Shown: positions 32,944 through 42,397, numbered from the stretch's first letter. The stretch: DNA of 64,000 nucleotides from Promethearchaeota archaeon (GCA_019057865.1 JAHLWP010000002.1:159293-223292), one strand, 5' to 3'. Made by a program: numbers and translations. The notes: generated by a model not told the origin, from the sequence alone.

Positions 32944-33696
32944 TTATTTTTCTTTTTCAACTTTTTTATTTGGCTCTAAAGAAATCTCAGAAATATCTTC
33001 TTCATCCACTTCATCGAGCAATGCTCTATCTTCCTCACTTAGAACTCCCTCTTCTTCCACCATTTCATAGTCTTTTTTCAATTTTTTCTCTGCCCTTGTT
33101 TTGGTTAACTCTGCTGCCTTTTTTGCTTGAGCTTGTGCTAAGAGATCATCTTTAATTGTAATGTCATCCCCCATTTTAGTATCGGCTCGCATTACTTTTA
33201 CAATTACTCCTAAAGTTCCTGATTTTAGAATACATTGAGCAACTCCTTTATCTACCCCTTCTTGAGCGGGTTGTCCCGATTTTGATATGGTTCCAGCGCG
33301 AAATATTTGCGTACGTGCACGTTGTGAAGTAACCTTGCCTGATATAATTATTTCCACACCCTTTGCACCAGCATCCATTACTTTGCGGAGGATATAGTAA
33401 CCTGCTCTTCTATAATGCCTTCCTCTATCGAGACTGTATGCAAGCCTTTCAGCCATAATTTGTGCATCTAAATCAGGCTGTTCTACTTCTTCCACTTCTA
33501 TTTGTGGCATTTCTAATTCAAATCTTTCTTGAAGAACATCTGTAATTTCTTGAATTCGCTTTCCACCTTTACCTATTACAAGGCCAGGCCTTGATGTTTT
33601 GAGCGTAATACGAACTCCAAGGGGAGTCTTCTGGATGTCAATACCTGCAAATCCAGCTCGAACCAACTCAAACCTTAGATATTCATTTATTTGCAT
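32944..33696 (-). CDS. rps3: Ribosomal protein S3 (uS3)
   Basis: KH-domain protein at the mRNA entry site, 250 residues from the ATG. Signatures are LVRAGFAGIDIQKTPLGVRITLKTSRPGLVIGKGGKRIQEI (KH GxxG) and YYILRKVMDAGAKGVEIIISGKVTSQRARTQIFRAGTISKSGQ. An acidic C-terminal tail (EEEGVLSEEDRALLDEVDEEDISEI) follows. Seven more in-frame codons upstream of the ATG (EQGIKL and one before) look like family sequence but offer only an AUC before a stop, so the start is uncertain. Confidence 0.96.
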   Translation of the reverse strand: MQINEYLRFELVRAGFAGIDIQKTPLGVRITLKTSRPGLVIGKGGKRIQEITDVLQERFELEMPQIEVEEVEQPDLDAQIMAERLAYSLDRGRHYRRAGYYILRKVMDAGAKGVEIIISGKVTSQRARTQIFRAGTISKSGQPAQEGVDKGVAQCILKSGTLGVIVKVMRADTKMGDDITIKDDLLAQAQAKKAAELTKTRAEKKLKKDYEMVEEEGVLSEEDRALLDEVDEEDISEISLEPNKKVEKEK

Positions 33697-33723
33697 TAAT
33701 TTGATACCCTGCTCGATTTCACT

Positions 33724-33763
33724 TTAGGAAAGTCTTGCTTTACCTAATGAAGTGTTTAGCAAG
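33724..33763 (-). promoter_or_regulatory. Possible RNA pseudoknot in the S3 leader
   Basis: On the minus strand two inverted repeats are interleaved in the 156-base L22-S3 gap: CTTGCT (33763-33758) with AGCAAG (33739-33734), and TTAGG (33747-33743) with CCTAA (33728-33724). The order a-b-a'-b' has the topology of an H-type pseudoknot, ending just before the S3 coding region. Such leaders are typical of ribosomal protein autoregulation in bacteria. Both arms are short, so chance is possible. Confidence 0.35.
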
Positions 33764-33852
33764 CGGCATCAGTATTCACCAACCATCTTGTTCTTTATCA
33801 CCAATTATGTTTTTTTTTTTTTATGTTTTTTTTTAATTTTAATAATTCATAC

Positions 33853-34332
33853 CTAACTTGGAAATTCATAGATTACAATTTCAACATGGCTCAAATGTTT
33901 AAATTTAGCAGTTGATCGACCTTGAGCTCGAGGCATATACCTTTTTATTATTCTTCCCCTATGTGTTGCCGCATGGATTATTCTGCATAATTCTGTGTCT
34001 AAACCTTTATATTCAGCATTTGATTCAGCAGAGGCAAGAAGCTCGTAAATTATAGCTGCTGCTTTCTGAGGATATCTTCCAGCGTACCATTTAAATTGTT
34101 TTAGATCTTTTTTATGAGCAAGTTTTTTCTTGTGTCGTCTGAAGGGGACTGATTGCTTTAATTGAATTACATTTTCTAAAAAAGCCTTAGCTTGATCGAC
34201 CTTCATACCTTTTATTACAGCACAGATTTCTCTTCCATGTTTAGGTTTGATTCTTAGATCTCTACCTGCTGCCTTTGCCAATCTTTCGGCATCATATTTC
34301 TGTTCTATGAAAGAATAACCCCAGTTAGGCAT
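33853..34332 (-). CDS. rpl22: Ribosomal protein L22 (uL22)
   Basis: The 159 residues match archaeal L22: ERLAKAAGRDLRIKPKHGREICAVIKGMKVDQAKAFLENVIQLKQSVPFRRHKKKLAHKK, then GRYPQKAAAIIYELLASAESNAEYKGLDTELCRIIHAATHRGRIIKRYMPRAQGRSTAKFKHLSHVEIVI. It lies between rps19 and rps3. The 156-base gap before rps3 is far larger than other gaps in the block. Confidence 0.97.
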   Translation of the reverse strand: MPNWGYSFIEQKYDAERLAKAAGRDLRIKPKHGREICAVIKGMKVDQAKAFLENVIQLKQSVPFRRHKKKLAHKKDLKQFKWYAGRYPQKAAAIIYELLASAESNAEYKGLDTELCRIIHAATHRGRIIKRYMPRAQGRSTAKFKHLSHVEIVIYEFPS

Positions 34333-34374
34333 TTAATATCATCTTTCTTATTTGATTAATTATTGTAATAATTA

Positions 34375-34896
34375 TTATTTTAAAGGAACATATTTACTTG
34401 AACGTGTGGCTCCTATTCCAGGGCTTCCATGCTGAACTCGCCTTCTTGTTAATGAAAATTCTCCAAGATAATGTCCAATCATATCTGGTAAGATATCAAC
34501 GATTTCAAATTGTTTTCCGTTGTAAATACCGATCTTAAGTCCAACCATCTCAGGGAAAATAATCATATCACGGACGTGTGTTCTTGTAATTAAATCTTTA
34601 CCTCTTTTCTTAGCACGATAAGCCCTTCTTAATCTCTCGAGCAATTTTTTTTGTCTTGGCGGTAATCCTCTGCGTAACGATCGTCGTGCTCTTGCTGGTA
34701 ATATTTGAATAAATTGGTCCATGTTCATCTTCTTTAATTCATCTAGTGTGTAGCTTCGATATTGAAATTGCAATTTCCTTCTTGCTTCTTCTAAATCTAA
34801 CTCTTCCTCTAACTCTTCCTTAATTTCTTCATCAGAGATATCTTCTTTTTCATCTTTTTCCAATTCTTCTTCATTAAACTGTTCATCCGGAGCCAT
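34375..34896 (-). CDS. rps19: Ribosomal protein S19 (uS19) with an acidic N-terminal extension
   Basis: First gene of the block, 173 residues. Residues 1-40 are extremely acidic ([21 protein letters not shown]); the S19 core follows: [117 protein letters not shown]3, L4, L23 and L2, which normally precede S19, are missing upstream. Confidence 0.97.
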   Translation of the reverse strand: MAPDEQFNEEELEKDEKEDISDEEIKEELEEELDLEEARRKLQFQYRSYTLDELKKMNMDQFIQILPARARRSLRRGLPPRQKKLLERLRRAYRAKKRGKDLITRTHVRDMIIFPEMVGLKIGIYNGKQFEIVDILPDMIGHYLGEFSLTRRRVQHGSPGIGATRSSKYVPLK

Positions 34897-35137
34897 TTTT
34901 AAACCAATCTGCTTGTTCCATTTATTATATTATGTAATTTTTTTTTATAATTTTATTCATTACGGTGAGGTTTTAAGTAATATATCAAATTTTAATTTTA
35001 TTAAAAAGAGATATAAATCTAAGAAAAAACATAAAACTTATAAGTCTTAGATACGCATTTGAAAGATTTTTTGTTTATCTTCAAATCTTAAATTTATCGA
35101 ATATTCTAATTGCTCTTTTTCAAAATAGGCATAATGA
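34897..35137 (-). promoter_or_regulatory. Upstream region of the S19-L15 ribosomal block
   Basis: This gap of 241 bases separates S19 from the cupin gene and must hold the promoter for the ribosomal block on the minus strand. TATA-like elements (TTTATATC, CTTATAAG on the minus strand) lie around 35010-35045. I cannot choose a start site from sequence alone. No small gene is evident. Confidence 0.4.
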
Positions 35138-35806
35138 TTATGTATAATTATTTGGGTTAAATACTCTTGAAATGTCTTCCTCGTTAAAATTTCCACTCCA
35201 TTGCTCTTTTAAAATGACAAATCTTTTTTTATTTGGATTAATAACTGTGTGAAATGTGTTTGTAGGAATTTTAAATTTAGTACCGCTTTTTACATTATAA
35301 TAAACCGTATTTCCATTTAGAATAATAGAATTACCATCTAAAATTTCCCATAACTCATTCCTATACTTATGTATTTGAATTGAAAGCCCATATTCTGGTC
35401 GAATAAAAATTAAATTATGATCTGGATACGTAAATTTAAAACTGTACCACTTAGGAAGTGTGTTAATATATCCTTTAGGGATTCGATATTTTCTTTTAAA
35501 AAATTCAGCTTTAAAATATATTTTTTCTGAATCCTCATACTTATAAGGATCATAAATAACTTGGTGATTAGAAATATCCCTACTATATGTGATCTCAATA
35601 GGATTTTTTTCTTTATTTATGATCATATAGTGATTGTCTGGTTTTATAATTAAAATAGAACTCAAATTATTTTCCGTAATAAAAGATGAACCATTAATAA
35701 TGTATACTTTTTTAGTGTTGTTTTTTTTAAACGAGATTCTTAATTCTTGAGAACCATTTTTTCTCAATGATGTACTTCTTTCCGGGAAAATTATTTTTTG
35801 TATCAC
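35138..35806 (-). CDS. Cupin-type protein, phosphomannose-isomerase-like C-terminus
   Basis: The 222 residues appear to be a double-stranded beta-helix in two halves. The C-terminal half (about 115-205) has cupin features, including YGLSIQIHKYRNELWEILDGNSIILNGNTVYYNVKSGTKFKIPTNTFHTVINP, in which the His of NTFHTV occupies the second cupin motif and IHKYRNELWEIL the first, as in mannose-6-phosphate isomerase type II. It lies 13 bases downstream of the ribokinase gene, so a sugar-phosphate role is plausible but unproven. Confidence 0.65.
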   Translation of the reverse strand: MIQKIIFPERSTSLRKNGSQELRISFKKNNTKKVYIINGSSFITENNLSSILIIKPDNHYMIINKEKNPIEITYSRDISNHQVIYDPYKYEDSEKIYFKAEFFKRKYRIPKGYINTLPKWYSFKFTYPDHNLIFIRPEYGLSIQIHKYRNELWEILDGNSIILNGNTVYYNVKSGTKFKIPTNTFHTVINPNKKRFVILKEQWSGNFNEEDISRVFNPNNYT

Positions 35807-35819
35807 ATTAAATCTCTCT

Positions 35820-36788
35820 TTAATAAAGATTAATATTCAAATTTTTTATTTTTTCTTCAATTTCATTTAAAAAGGGCATTGATTCTTGAGCTCCTTTTCT
35901 AGTAACAGCAATAGATGCTGCTACTGTTGCATATTTAACTGCTTTAACAATTGTTTCACCTTTACTCAATTTACTTGCTAAAACTCCAATGAAACAATCT
36001 CCAGCTCCAACTGTATCTACTGCCTTAACTTTAGGAGCTGAAATGTCAAGAATCTTATCTTTTTCTCCATCATAAATAACACAACCTTTATTACCAAGTG
36101 TAGTAATGATAATTTTTGGACCTAAATTGTATATATCTTTAGAAGCTTGAAGAATTTTTTGCTTTCCTTCACCAGATAGACCTTTTAACTCTAAAAGTGA
36201 ATATAAACAAAATAATTCTCCTTCATTAGGGATAATTATATCAATGTTCTTTAAAATACTGAGAGGAATGGGTTTTAATGGGGCAGGATTTAATATTTTT
36301 ATTACATCACCTTTAGAAGCTATATTAAATATTTCAATGATAGTTTCAATTGGAATCTCCATTTGAACCACTAACGATTTAGCATTTTTGATTATATTTG
36401 CTTTTAATTTGATTTCTTCTGGAGTTAATTTGAAATTTGCTCCTGGAGCTACACTTATCATATTTTCTCCATTATCATCAATGATTATGAATGCTACACC
36501 GCTATGTTCTTGTGGATCTCTAAAAATATGTTCTGTATTAATACCCTCAGCAGTTAATCGCGATATCATTTGTTCACCAAAGGGATCAATTCCAATTTTT
36601 CCTATGAAAATTGTACTTGCCCCGGATCTAACAGCTGCAACTGACTGATTAGCTCCTTTGCCACCTAAAAATTGTTTAAATCTCCCGCCAGTAACAGTTT
36701 CACCAGGATTTGGAAATCGCTTAGAATAAATATTTAGATCCATATTGCTCGAGCCAATTATTAGTACATAACCATTTTTACTAGACAT
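35820..36788 (-). CDS. rbsK: Ribokinase (PfkB family sugar kinase)
   Basis: Phosphorylates ribose or a related sugar with ATP. The 322 residues contain GSSNMDLNIY at the N-terminus, FKQFLGGKGANQSVAAVRSG (PfkB motif 1, about 38-57) and DTVGAGDCFIGVLASKL (motif 2 with the catalytic Asp, about 257-273). Archaeal PfkB enzymes may prefer nucleosides, so substrate assignment is by closest resemblance. The cupin gene follows at 13 bases. Confidence 0.85.
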   Translation of the reverse strand: MSSKNGYVLIIGSSNMDLNIYSKRFPNPGETVTGGRFKQFLGGKGANQSVAAVRSGASTIFIGKIGIDPFGEQMISRLTAEGINTEHIFRDPQEHSGVAFIIIDDNGENMISVAPGANFKLTPEEIKLKANIIKNAKSLVVQMEIPIETIIEIFNIASKGDVIKILNPAPLKPIPLSILKNIDIIIPNEGELFCLYSLLELKGLSGEGKQKILQASKDIYNLGPKIIITTLGNKGCVIYDGEKDKILDISAPKVKAVDTVGAGDCFIGVLASKLSKGETIVKAVKYATVAASIAVTRKGAQESMPFLNEIEEKIKNLNINLY

Positions 36789-37011
36789 TCTATTAATACA
36801 ATATTCAGATTCTGTTAAGATTTTTATTATTTCTATATAGTCTAATTATGGATCATCATAATATTTTATTTATAATTATATAGTTTTGATCGAATGGTTT
36901 TAATTAAATAAATTTTTAAAATATAATATAAAGCAAATTAATCTGCTTAAAATAATAAAGTGTAAAGCAATTAAATAAAAAATACAAAAACATTTCCTAA
37001 AGGTTATTAAT

Positions 37012-37335
37012 ATGGCTAAAGATAAAGTGATTGGAGCTATTGTGATGATTATCGGGATTCTAATCGCTATCGTCTATACAATGGGTTCTATCTTAGATCT
37101 CTTATTTACAACAATTTGGGCTCCTTCCAGTGGTGAGTGGGATGAATGGACACGGATATTTGATATAGATTGGTTAGATTGGAGACTATTCGTTGTCGCT
37201 CCCATGTGGCTCCTGGTTATGCTAATCGCGATTATCGCAATCTGGATTGGATATTCAATGCTTACAACCCCAGCGCCTGTTCCATTAGAGGAGTTGGAAG
37301 AGGAATTGGCAGCAGAAGAAGAGCGCGAAGAATAA
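37012..37335 (+). CDS. Small membrane protein with an acidic tail
   Basis: The 107 residues have two hydrophobic helices (VIGAIVMIIGILIAIVYTM, about 6-24; LFVVAPMWLLVMLIAIIAIWIGYSML, about 59-84), a tryptophan-rich loop (APSSGEWDEWTRIFDIDWLDWRL) between them and a Glu-rich tail (LEELEEELAAEEEREE). No family recognised. It is monocistronic and ends before a T8 tract at 37353-37360 that may terminate transcription. Confidence 0.65.
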   Translation: MAKDKVIGAIVMIIGILIAIVYTMGSILDLLFTTIWAPSSGEWDEWTRIFDIDWLDWRLFVVAPMWLLVMLIAIIAIWIGYSMLTTPAPVPLEELEEELAAEEEREE

Positions 37336-37350
37336 AATATAACAAAATTA

Positions 37351-37375
37351 TATTTTTTTTATTTTTCAAATTTAA
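37351..37375 (+). terminator. T-rich terminator after the small membrane protein gene
   Basis: A T8 run and a following ATTTTTC lie 15 bases after the stop. Archaeal U-tract terminators look like this. The call rests only on composition and position. Confidence 0.4.
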
Positions 37376-37549
37376 ATCTTTAAGATTTAATATTGTCTAT
37401 TATTCATTTGAGAACAACCAATCTAAAAATTGAGTAATCATCTTTTTCTTCAGTATTTTAATACTAATTAAAGAACTTAATTACAAGATTAGTTCATTTT
37501 CTTATCAAATAAAATTTTTTTCCAGAATTTTAGCTGAGTATTAAAAATA

Positions 37550-38667
37550 TTAAGATTCTTCTAAAAAATAGGCAAATATTGTTCCATTATCATGGCAAGC
37601 GATTATAATGTTAAGATTTAAACAATATTTAATAGCATTCAAGCACGATTTATATTTAATATTGAGTAAGATTTTACCAGTAATTTCATCCATAATAATC
37701 AATTCACCCAGGTAGTTCCTAAGAATATTAAATTTCTTTTATTTTTTTTAACTATATGTATGGCCTCGATATTCTTATTTTTTAATTCCCATTTTTGCAC
37801 TAAATATTCATCTAAATAGACTAATTTTGAAGTGAAAGAAATTTTTTCATTTGGAATTGAGTCATTGAAATACGCGAATGAATAAGTACTAACTATTAAT
37901 TTATTGTAAACACTAGAAGGGAAAGATTTACAATTCCATACGTAGTCATTAAATTTCATAGACTTAATTTCTTCATGTGAGCTTTTATCTATGAAATGCA
38001 GAAGCTTATCGTCTCCACCACATATCACTAAATTCCCTAAATTTGATTTTAAAGTAGTAATACAACGTACTTTATTTGAGAACTGTTTAAACCAGCTTAA
38101 TTCTCCACTTTTACCATTAAATACTCTAATAGTGCCATCATTTCCACATGCTATTAATTCTTTATTTCTAAATCCATTAATTTCAGACCAAATGATTGCA
38201 TCTTCAATACCATCTTTAAAAATTTGTCCCCAAACTAAACTACCCTCTAATGGATTTAACACTCTAATAGTTTTATCTAGTGAGAATGCAATTATATTGT
38301 CTAATCCATCATTATTTATATCATCGATAAGTACTCCACTTATCGAAGCCCCAAATTGGTGTGACCAGAGGAGATTTAAATTATAAGTTAAATCACAGCT
38401 AAAACTTCTTAATACACCATCTATTCCAACCAAGATAATTTCTTTTTTTCCATCATTATCGATATCATAGATATATGTTTGCCAAATTGAACTATTTTCT
38501 GAAATTTGCTCTTCACGTAATATTTTTCCTTCTAAAGAAATAATTAAAATTTTGCCAGTTTTAGAATAAGCAATAATTTTTTTTTGACCATTATTATTAA
38601 TATCACCGAGCTCAATTCCTAGAATTGAGTCATTGTACTTAACTCTCCAGAGTTCTTTTACTTTCAA
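37550..38667 (-). pseudogene. Beta-propeller (WD/PQQ-like) protein, frameshifted near the 3' end
   Basis: The open part (322 residues) carries repeated blades with INNNGQKKIIAYSKTG, YDIDNDGKKEIILVGIDG and SELSWFKQFSNKVRCI, resembling FG-GAP/WD-type propellers seen in Asgard proteins. It ends LGTTWVN at 37699. In another frame the coding continues from YLGELIIMDEITGKI for about 55 residues to a stop at 37550, restoring the last blade. A single-base deletion near 37711-37716 explains both halves. It may be a sequencing error or a real mutation. Confidence 0.7.
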
Positions 38668-38826
38668 GATTGATTTCCATTTAAATATTAAATTTTTTGA
38701 AAAAAAATACCTGATTGATAATTCTAAATAAAAACGAAATTTAAATTTTTTATATTATTTTCAAATATAGAATTATTTTAAAAAAAGTAGAAAACAAAAA
38801 ATCACAAAAAAAAGTGTTATTAAGTC

Positions 38827-39024
38827 ATGAGTTTCGATATAAAGCTTGATTTAGATGCCTGTACCGGCTGTGGAACATGTTATGAAGTCTGCCCTTCAGA
38901 ATGTTTTGGCGAACCAGAGGGCGGTAAAGTAAATGTTCTCGAGGAGAATCGTGAAGATTGCGTAGGTTGTATGGCATGCGAAACCCAGTGCCCTGAAGAA
39001 GCAATAGAAATAATCGAAAACTAA
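38827..39024 (+). CDS. Ferredoxin, 2[4Fe-4S]
   Basis: The 65 residues contain two perfect C-x2-C-x2-C-x3-C motifs, CTGCGTCYEVC (Cys12, 15, 18, 22) and CVGCMACETQC (Cys45, 48, 51, 55), each followed by Pro. Acidic overall. This is a small electron carrier. The following T-rich stretch (39041-39056) could terminate transcription. Confidence 0.95.
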   Translation: MSFDIKLDLDACTGCGTCYEVCPSECFGEPEGGKVNVLEENREDCVGCMACETQCPEEAIEIIEN

Positions 39025-39085
39025 TTTCAAATTAAGTATTTTTCTCTTTTTTTTCTTTAATTATTGTAAATAAGATGGAGTTCAC

Positions 39086-40204
39086 TTACCATAATAATAT
39101 TCTACCACAATTCTTACATGTTCCTTCATTTATTTGTGTATTTATGCAGTTTTCATGATAAGGGACTCTACATGCTTGGCAAAAATAAATTTTGCCTGAA
39201 TATTCTATAAAATCATATCCACAATATACACATTTAGATGTAAAAGAAAAGCTTTTACTATTAACATCTGCTTCTATAATTTGAGAAGTTTCTGTTAATC
39301 CTCCTCCAATAGGATTAGGCGTTATATAATTTTCTTGTTGGGGGACCGAAACCCATTGATCTTCTAAAGGTTGTTGAGGTTGAGATTGCATACTTTCCCA
39401 ATCAGAAACATATCCAGAAGTAGGTTTCTTTGTTATCCCCATTTTTTTAGATATTTTTTCATCTAAGATATTTGTTAAAATTAATGCGGAAGCATATTTT
39501 CCTTTAGCTCCTCCTTTTTGCAAATGTGTATGGCTAATCATATGAATAATTTTTCCACCTGTTTTACCATAATCGAATTCAACTAACACAGGTGCTTCTC
39601 CCCATTTATTTTGAATCTCCCATGAGCCAATTAATACCTTAACCGCTTGATGGTTTATAATTTGTATAGGAAAGGAGCGAGTTTCAAGCCACCATCTAAA
39701 CTCTTTCTTTTTTGTATTTTTTGATGCTTGTTTCTCCCATTTACTCTGTTGAATTTCATTTATCACTCCTTCTAGAAAAGGATGATTTGGTTCAAGAATT
39801 TGACAAGCCACAACAGCATCAGCAGTTTTAGCGCCATTCCATCTGATATAACCTGGAAAAATATTTTCAATAATACTTCGAATGGCCCAATCAGTAGTAA
39901 TTAACCATCCACCATTTACAACAAAATTTTTAACTTTGGGATGAGCAGAATAAGGAATATCACTTCCTGGACATCCTATAAGTAATACATCATATTGAGA
40001 TAAATCGACTTTCATAATTTCTTTTTCTTTTATTACTTCCTTTTGAGAGGCATACATGTATTCAATCACTTTTTTAGGTTTCTCATATTTTCCACTTACA
40101 GCTAGAATTTTTCCATGTTTTTCCACCGCTTCTACTACTTCTTTTTTATTCAATGCCTCTATTTTTCGTTTTTTTACTTCTGAATATAAATCTTTCCAGC
40201 TCAT
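39086..40204 (-). CDS. Glutamine-amidotransferase-like domain with C-terminal zinc finger
   Basis: The 372 residues begin with a helical part and then a Rossmann-like domain: VDLSQYDVLLIGCPGSDIPYSAHPKVKNFVVNGGWLITTDWAI (about 66-108), as in ThuA/GATase-like proteins. A Gln/Pro-rich linker (about 278-300) leads to a C-terminal zinc finger, CVYCGYDF...CQACRVPYHENC...CKNC, of RING/PHD-like spacing. The combination is unusual. I have no named family; ubiquitin-pathway links cannot be claimed from this alone. Confidence 0.6.
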   Translation of the reverse strand: MSWKDLYSEVKKRKIEALNKKEVVEAVEKHGKILAVSGKYEKPKKVIEYMYASQKEVIKEKEIMKVDLSQYDVLLIGCPGSDIPYSAHPKVKNFVVNGGWLITTDWAIRSIIENIFPGYIRWNGAKTADAVVACQILEPNHPFLEGVINEIQQSKWEKQASKNTKKKEFRWWLETRSFPIQIINHQAVKVLIGSWEIQNKWGEAPVLVEFDYGKTGGKIIHMISHTHLQKGGAKGKYASALILTNILDEKISKKMGITKKPTSGYVSDWESMQSQPQQPLEDQWVSVPQQENYITPNPIGGGLTETSQIIEADVNSKSFSFTSKCVYCGYDFIEYSGKIYFCQACRVPYHENCINTQINEGTCKNCGRILLW

Positions 40205-40300
40205 TTTACTTGCCTTTAAATAAAGTTAAAAGGAATCTAGTGTTATTTTATAATTAATATAAATAAGTTAATATATATTTTTGTATAGGAAGTGAAGAAA

Positions 40301-41797
40301 TTGTCAATATTAAAAGAGTTAGGTCCACCATATGAATTTTGGGATTATTTTGAAGAAATTTCTAAAATTCCTCGTTGTTCGGGTAATGAAGATGAAGTAA
40401 GAGACTATATTAAAAATCAAGCAGAGAAATTAGGTTTCAATACAAAGGTTGATAAAGCAGGAAATCTAGTAGTTAGAATTTCATCAATATCTCATGAAAA
40501 ACAACGAATTATTTTGCAGTGTCATATGGATATGGTTTGTGAAAAAAATGAAGCCATTTCCCATGATTTTACAAAAGATCCATTAAAGTTAAAAACAATA
40601 AACATTGATGATGAAATATGGGTTACAGCTGAAGGAACCACTTTAGGTGCCGACAATGGTGTTGGAATTTCTTATTTATTAACTCTAATGAAAAAGATTT
40701 ACAAGAAAGAATTAGAGTTTGATTCATTAAGTTTTGAATTATTATTTACTGTTGATGAAGAAGTAGGTCTAAAGGGTGTTTTCGAGATAGAAACAGATTT
40801 AATAAAAGGAGATTATCTAGTAAATATCGATTCAGAAGAAGATAATGCTTTTACAGTCGGATGTGCAGGAGGTATAGTTACTATCTTTGATATTAAGAAA
40901 GAGATATCTAATATAAATCAGAGTGAAGATCGACTAATACCTATAAAAATTTTTATAACTGGCTTATTAGGAGGACATTCAGGGGCTGATATTCATTTAG
41001 GGCGAGCTAATGCTCTAAAAATAATGAGTCAACTTCTCTGGAAGTTAAATGATAAATTTTTAATTCATATCAATTCGATAGATGGAGGAAATAGGAATAA
41101 TGCTATACCTAGAGAAGCTAATGTTATTTTATTAATAAAGAGGGAGAAGTTTTCAGAAATAACCACTTTTATTGAGGATCTTATTAAAGATATAAAAATT
41201 GCTTTTAATGGTATTGAGCCAAAGATGGAAGTTATTATAAAAAAAATAGAACACGTTGCTGACAACAAGGTTTTATCAAATAATTTCCAGGAAAAACTCT
41301 TGAATATCTTATATTTACTCCCTAGCGGTCCTCATTTGATGCATCCAAAAATTAAAGACTTAATATTTACTTCAACAAATTTCGCAATAATAAATACTAA
41401 AAATAATCATATTGAAATCGTATTTCATCAAAGAAGTATGAGTGAATACTTCAAATACGTAATTTGGGAAAGATTAAAGACTTTATTCAAATTATCTGAT
41501 TTAGAAACTAAAATTATAATAGACAGTGATTATCCGGGGTGGACACCTGATTTTGATTCCAAGCTATTGGCATTATCCAAGGATGCTTATAAACAAATAT
41601 TTAAAAAAGATGTTCACATTAAAGCAATTCATGCTGGTTTAGAATGTGGTATTCTAAAGAAACATTTTCCTAAAATGGAAATGATTTCATTAGGACCTAA
41701 CAATGAAGGAGCTCATTCTCCCAATGAGCGATTACAAGTAAAATCTGTTGAAAGGATCTGGAATTTTCTAGTTAATTTATTCGAGAAATTAGATTAA
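40301..41797 (+). CDS. pepD: Aminoacyl-histidine dipeptidase PepD (M20 peptidase)
   Basis: Zinc dipeptidase acting on Xaa-His and other dipeptides. The TTG at 40301 is preferred because AGGAAGTGA is suitably placed before it; a GTG three codons upstream is the alternative. It has 498 residues. Metal-site motifs are QCHMDMV, LGADNGVGISYLL and DEEVGLKGV in the catalytic domain, with GGHSGADIHLGRANA in the lid domain and HAGLECGIL near the end. Monocistronic. Confidence 0.93.
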   Translation: MSILKELGPPYEFWDYFEEISKIPRCSGNEDEVRDYIKNQAEKLGFNTKVDKAGNLVVRISSISHEKQRIILQCHMDMVCEKNEAISHDFTKDPLKLKTINIDDEIWVTAEGTTLGADNGVGISYLLTLMKKIYKKELEFDSLSFELLFTVDEEVGLKGVFEIETDLIKGDYLVNIDSEEDNAFTVGCAGGIVTIFDIKKEISNINQSEDRLIPIKIFITGLLGGHSGADIHLGRANALKIMSQLLWKLNDKFLIHINSIDGGNRNNAIPREANVILLIKREKFSEITTFIEDLIKDIKIAFNGIEPKMEVIIKKIEHVADNKVLSNNFQEKLLNILYLLPSGPHLMHPKIKDLIFTSTNFAIINTKNNHIEIVFHQRSMSEYFKYVIWERLKTLFKLSDLETKIIIDSDYPGWTPDFDSKLLALSKDAYKQIFKKDVHIKAIHAGLECGILKKHFPKMEMISLGPNNEGAHSPNERLQVKSVERIWNFLVNLFEKLD

Positions 41798-41869
41798 GAT
41801 ATTAAGACTTTTTTTATATCATTTGAAAAAATTAATAAATTTAAATAAATAATCTATCCATAGTTCATT

Positions 41870-42397
41870 ATGCAAAAGCAATCAGGTTCAAAAAAAAAAA
41901 TTAAAAAAGAAGAAGTCATAGGCTCCGAAACAATATTAGAAAGAATAAGAAGTAAAACTCCTTGGATTCCAGGAAAATTATTGAGAAAACCTAAAATCAA
42001 TTTTCCTAAATTTAGAACTCCTAGAGTTTCTTTACCTATGCCATCAAAATATTTGAGTATTGTGTTAGTATACATAATACTATTTATTCTTCAGACAGGA
42101 GTAATTTATTTAATGATCAGAAACCCCCCAGCATTAGGATCTGATCCAAATAGCGGTAATCCGATTTTTCTTTATCCAGATCTTTATGAAAGTTTTATAA
42201 TAGAGGGTATAGTAGCTTCTATGTTGATGTTTTTTTGCTCAATAGGATTTATCTTTTTATATCAAGCGTCTAAACACGTCTATAATAAAAGTTTAGCTAT
42301 ACGAATTCTGGCAATTGGTATAGTAATGGTAATTATTACATTTATCATACTCCAATACATGATTGGGGTGAAAATGGGCACGCTGGATGAACCATAA
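41870..42397 (+). CDS. Four-helix membrane protein, possibly Ost3/Ost6-like
   Basis: The 175 residues have a basic N-terminus (about 1-60), then hydrophobic segments near 63-82, 105-130 and 140-165. The arrangement, with a soluble loop containing NPPALGSDPNSGNPIFLYPDLYESFIIEG between helices, resembles the membrane part of Ost3/Ost6 subunits of oligosaccharyltransferase, known from Asgard genomes. The thioredoxin-like domain of those proteins is absent. This assignment is tentative; 'small membrane protein' is the safe description. Confidence 0.5.
   Translation: MQKQSGSKKKIKKEEVIGSETILERIRSKTPWIPGKLLRKPKINFPKFRTPRVSLPMPSKYLSIVLVYIILFILQTGVIYLMIRNPPALGSDPNSGNPIFLYPDLYESFIIEGIVASMLMFFCSIGFIFLYQASKHVYNKSLAIRILAIGIVMVIITFIILQYMIGVKMGTLDEP

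Noticed and set aside
33720-33810. C/D box guide RNA in the S3 leader
   Set aside because: GTGATAA and CTGATG resemble C boxes, but no properly spaced D and D' boxes are present.
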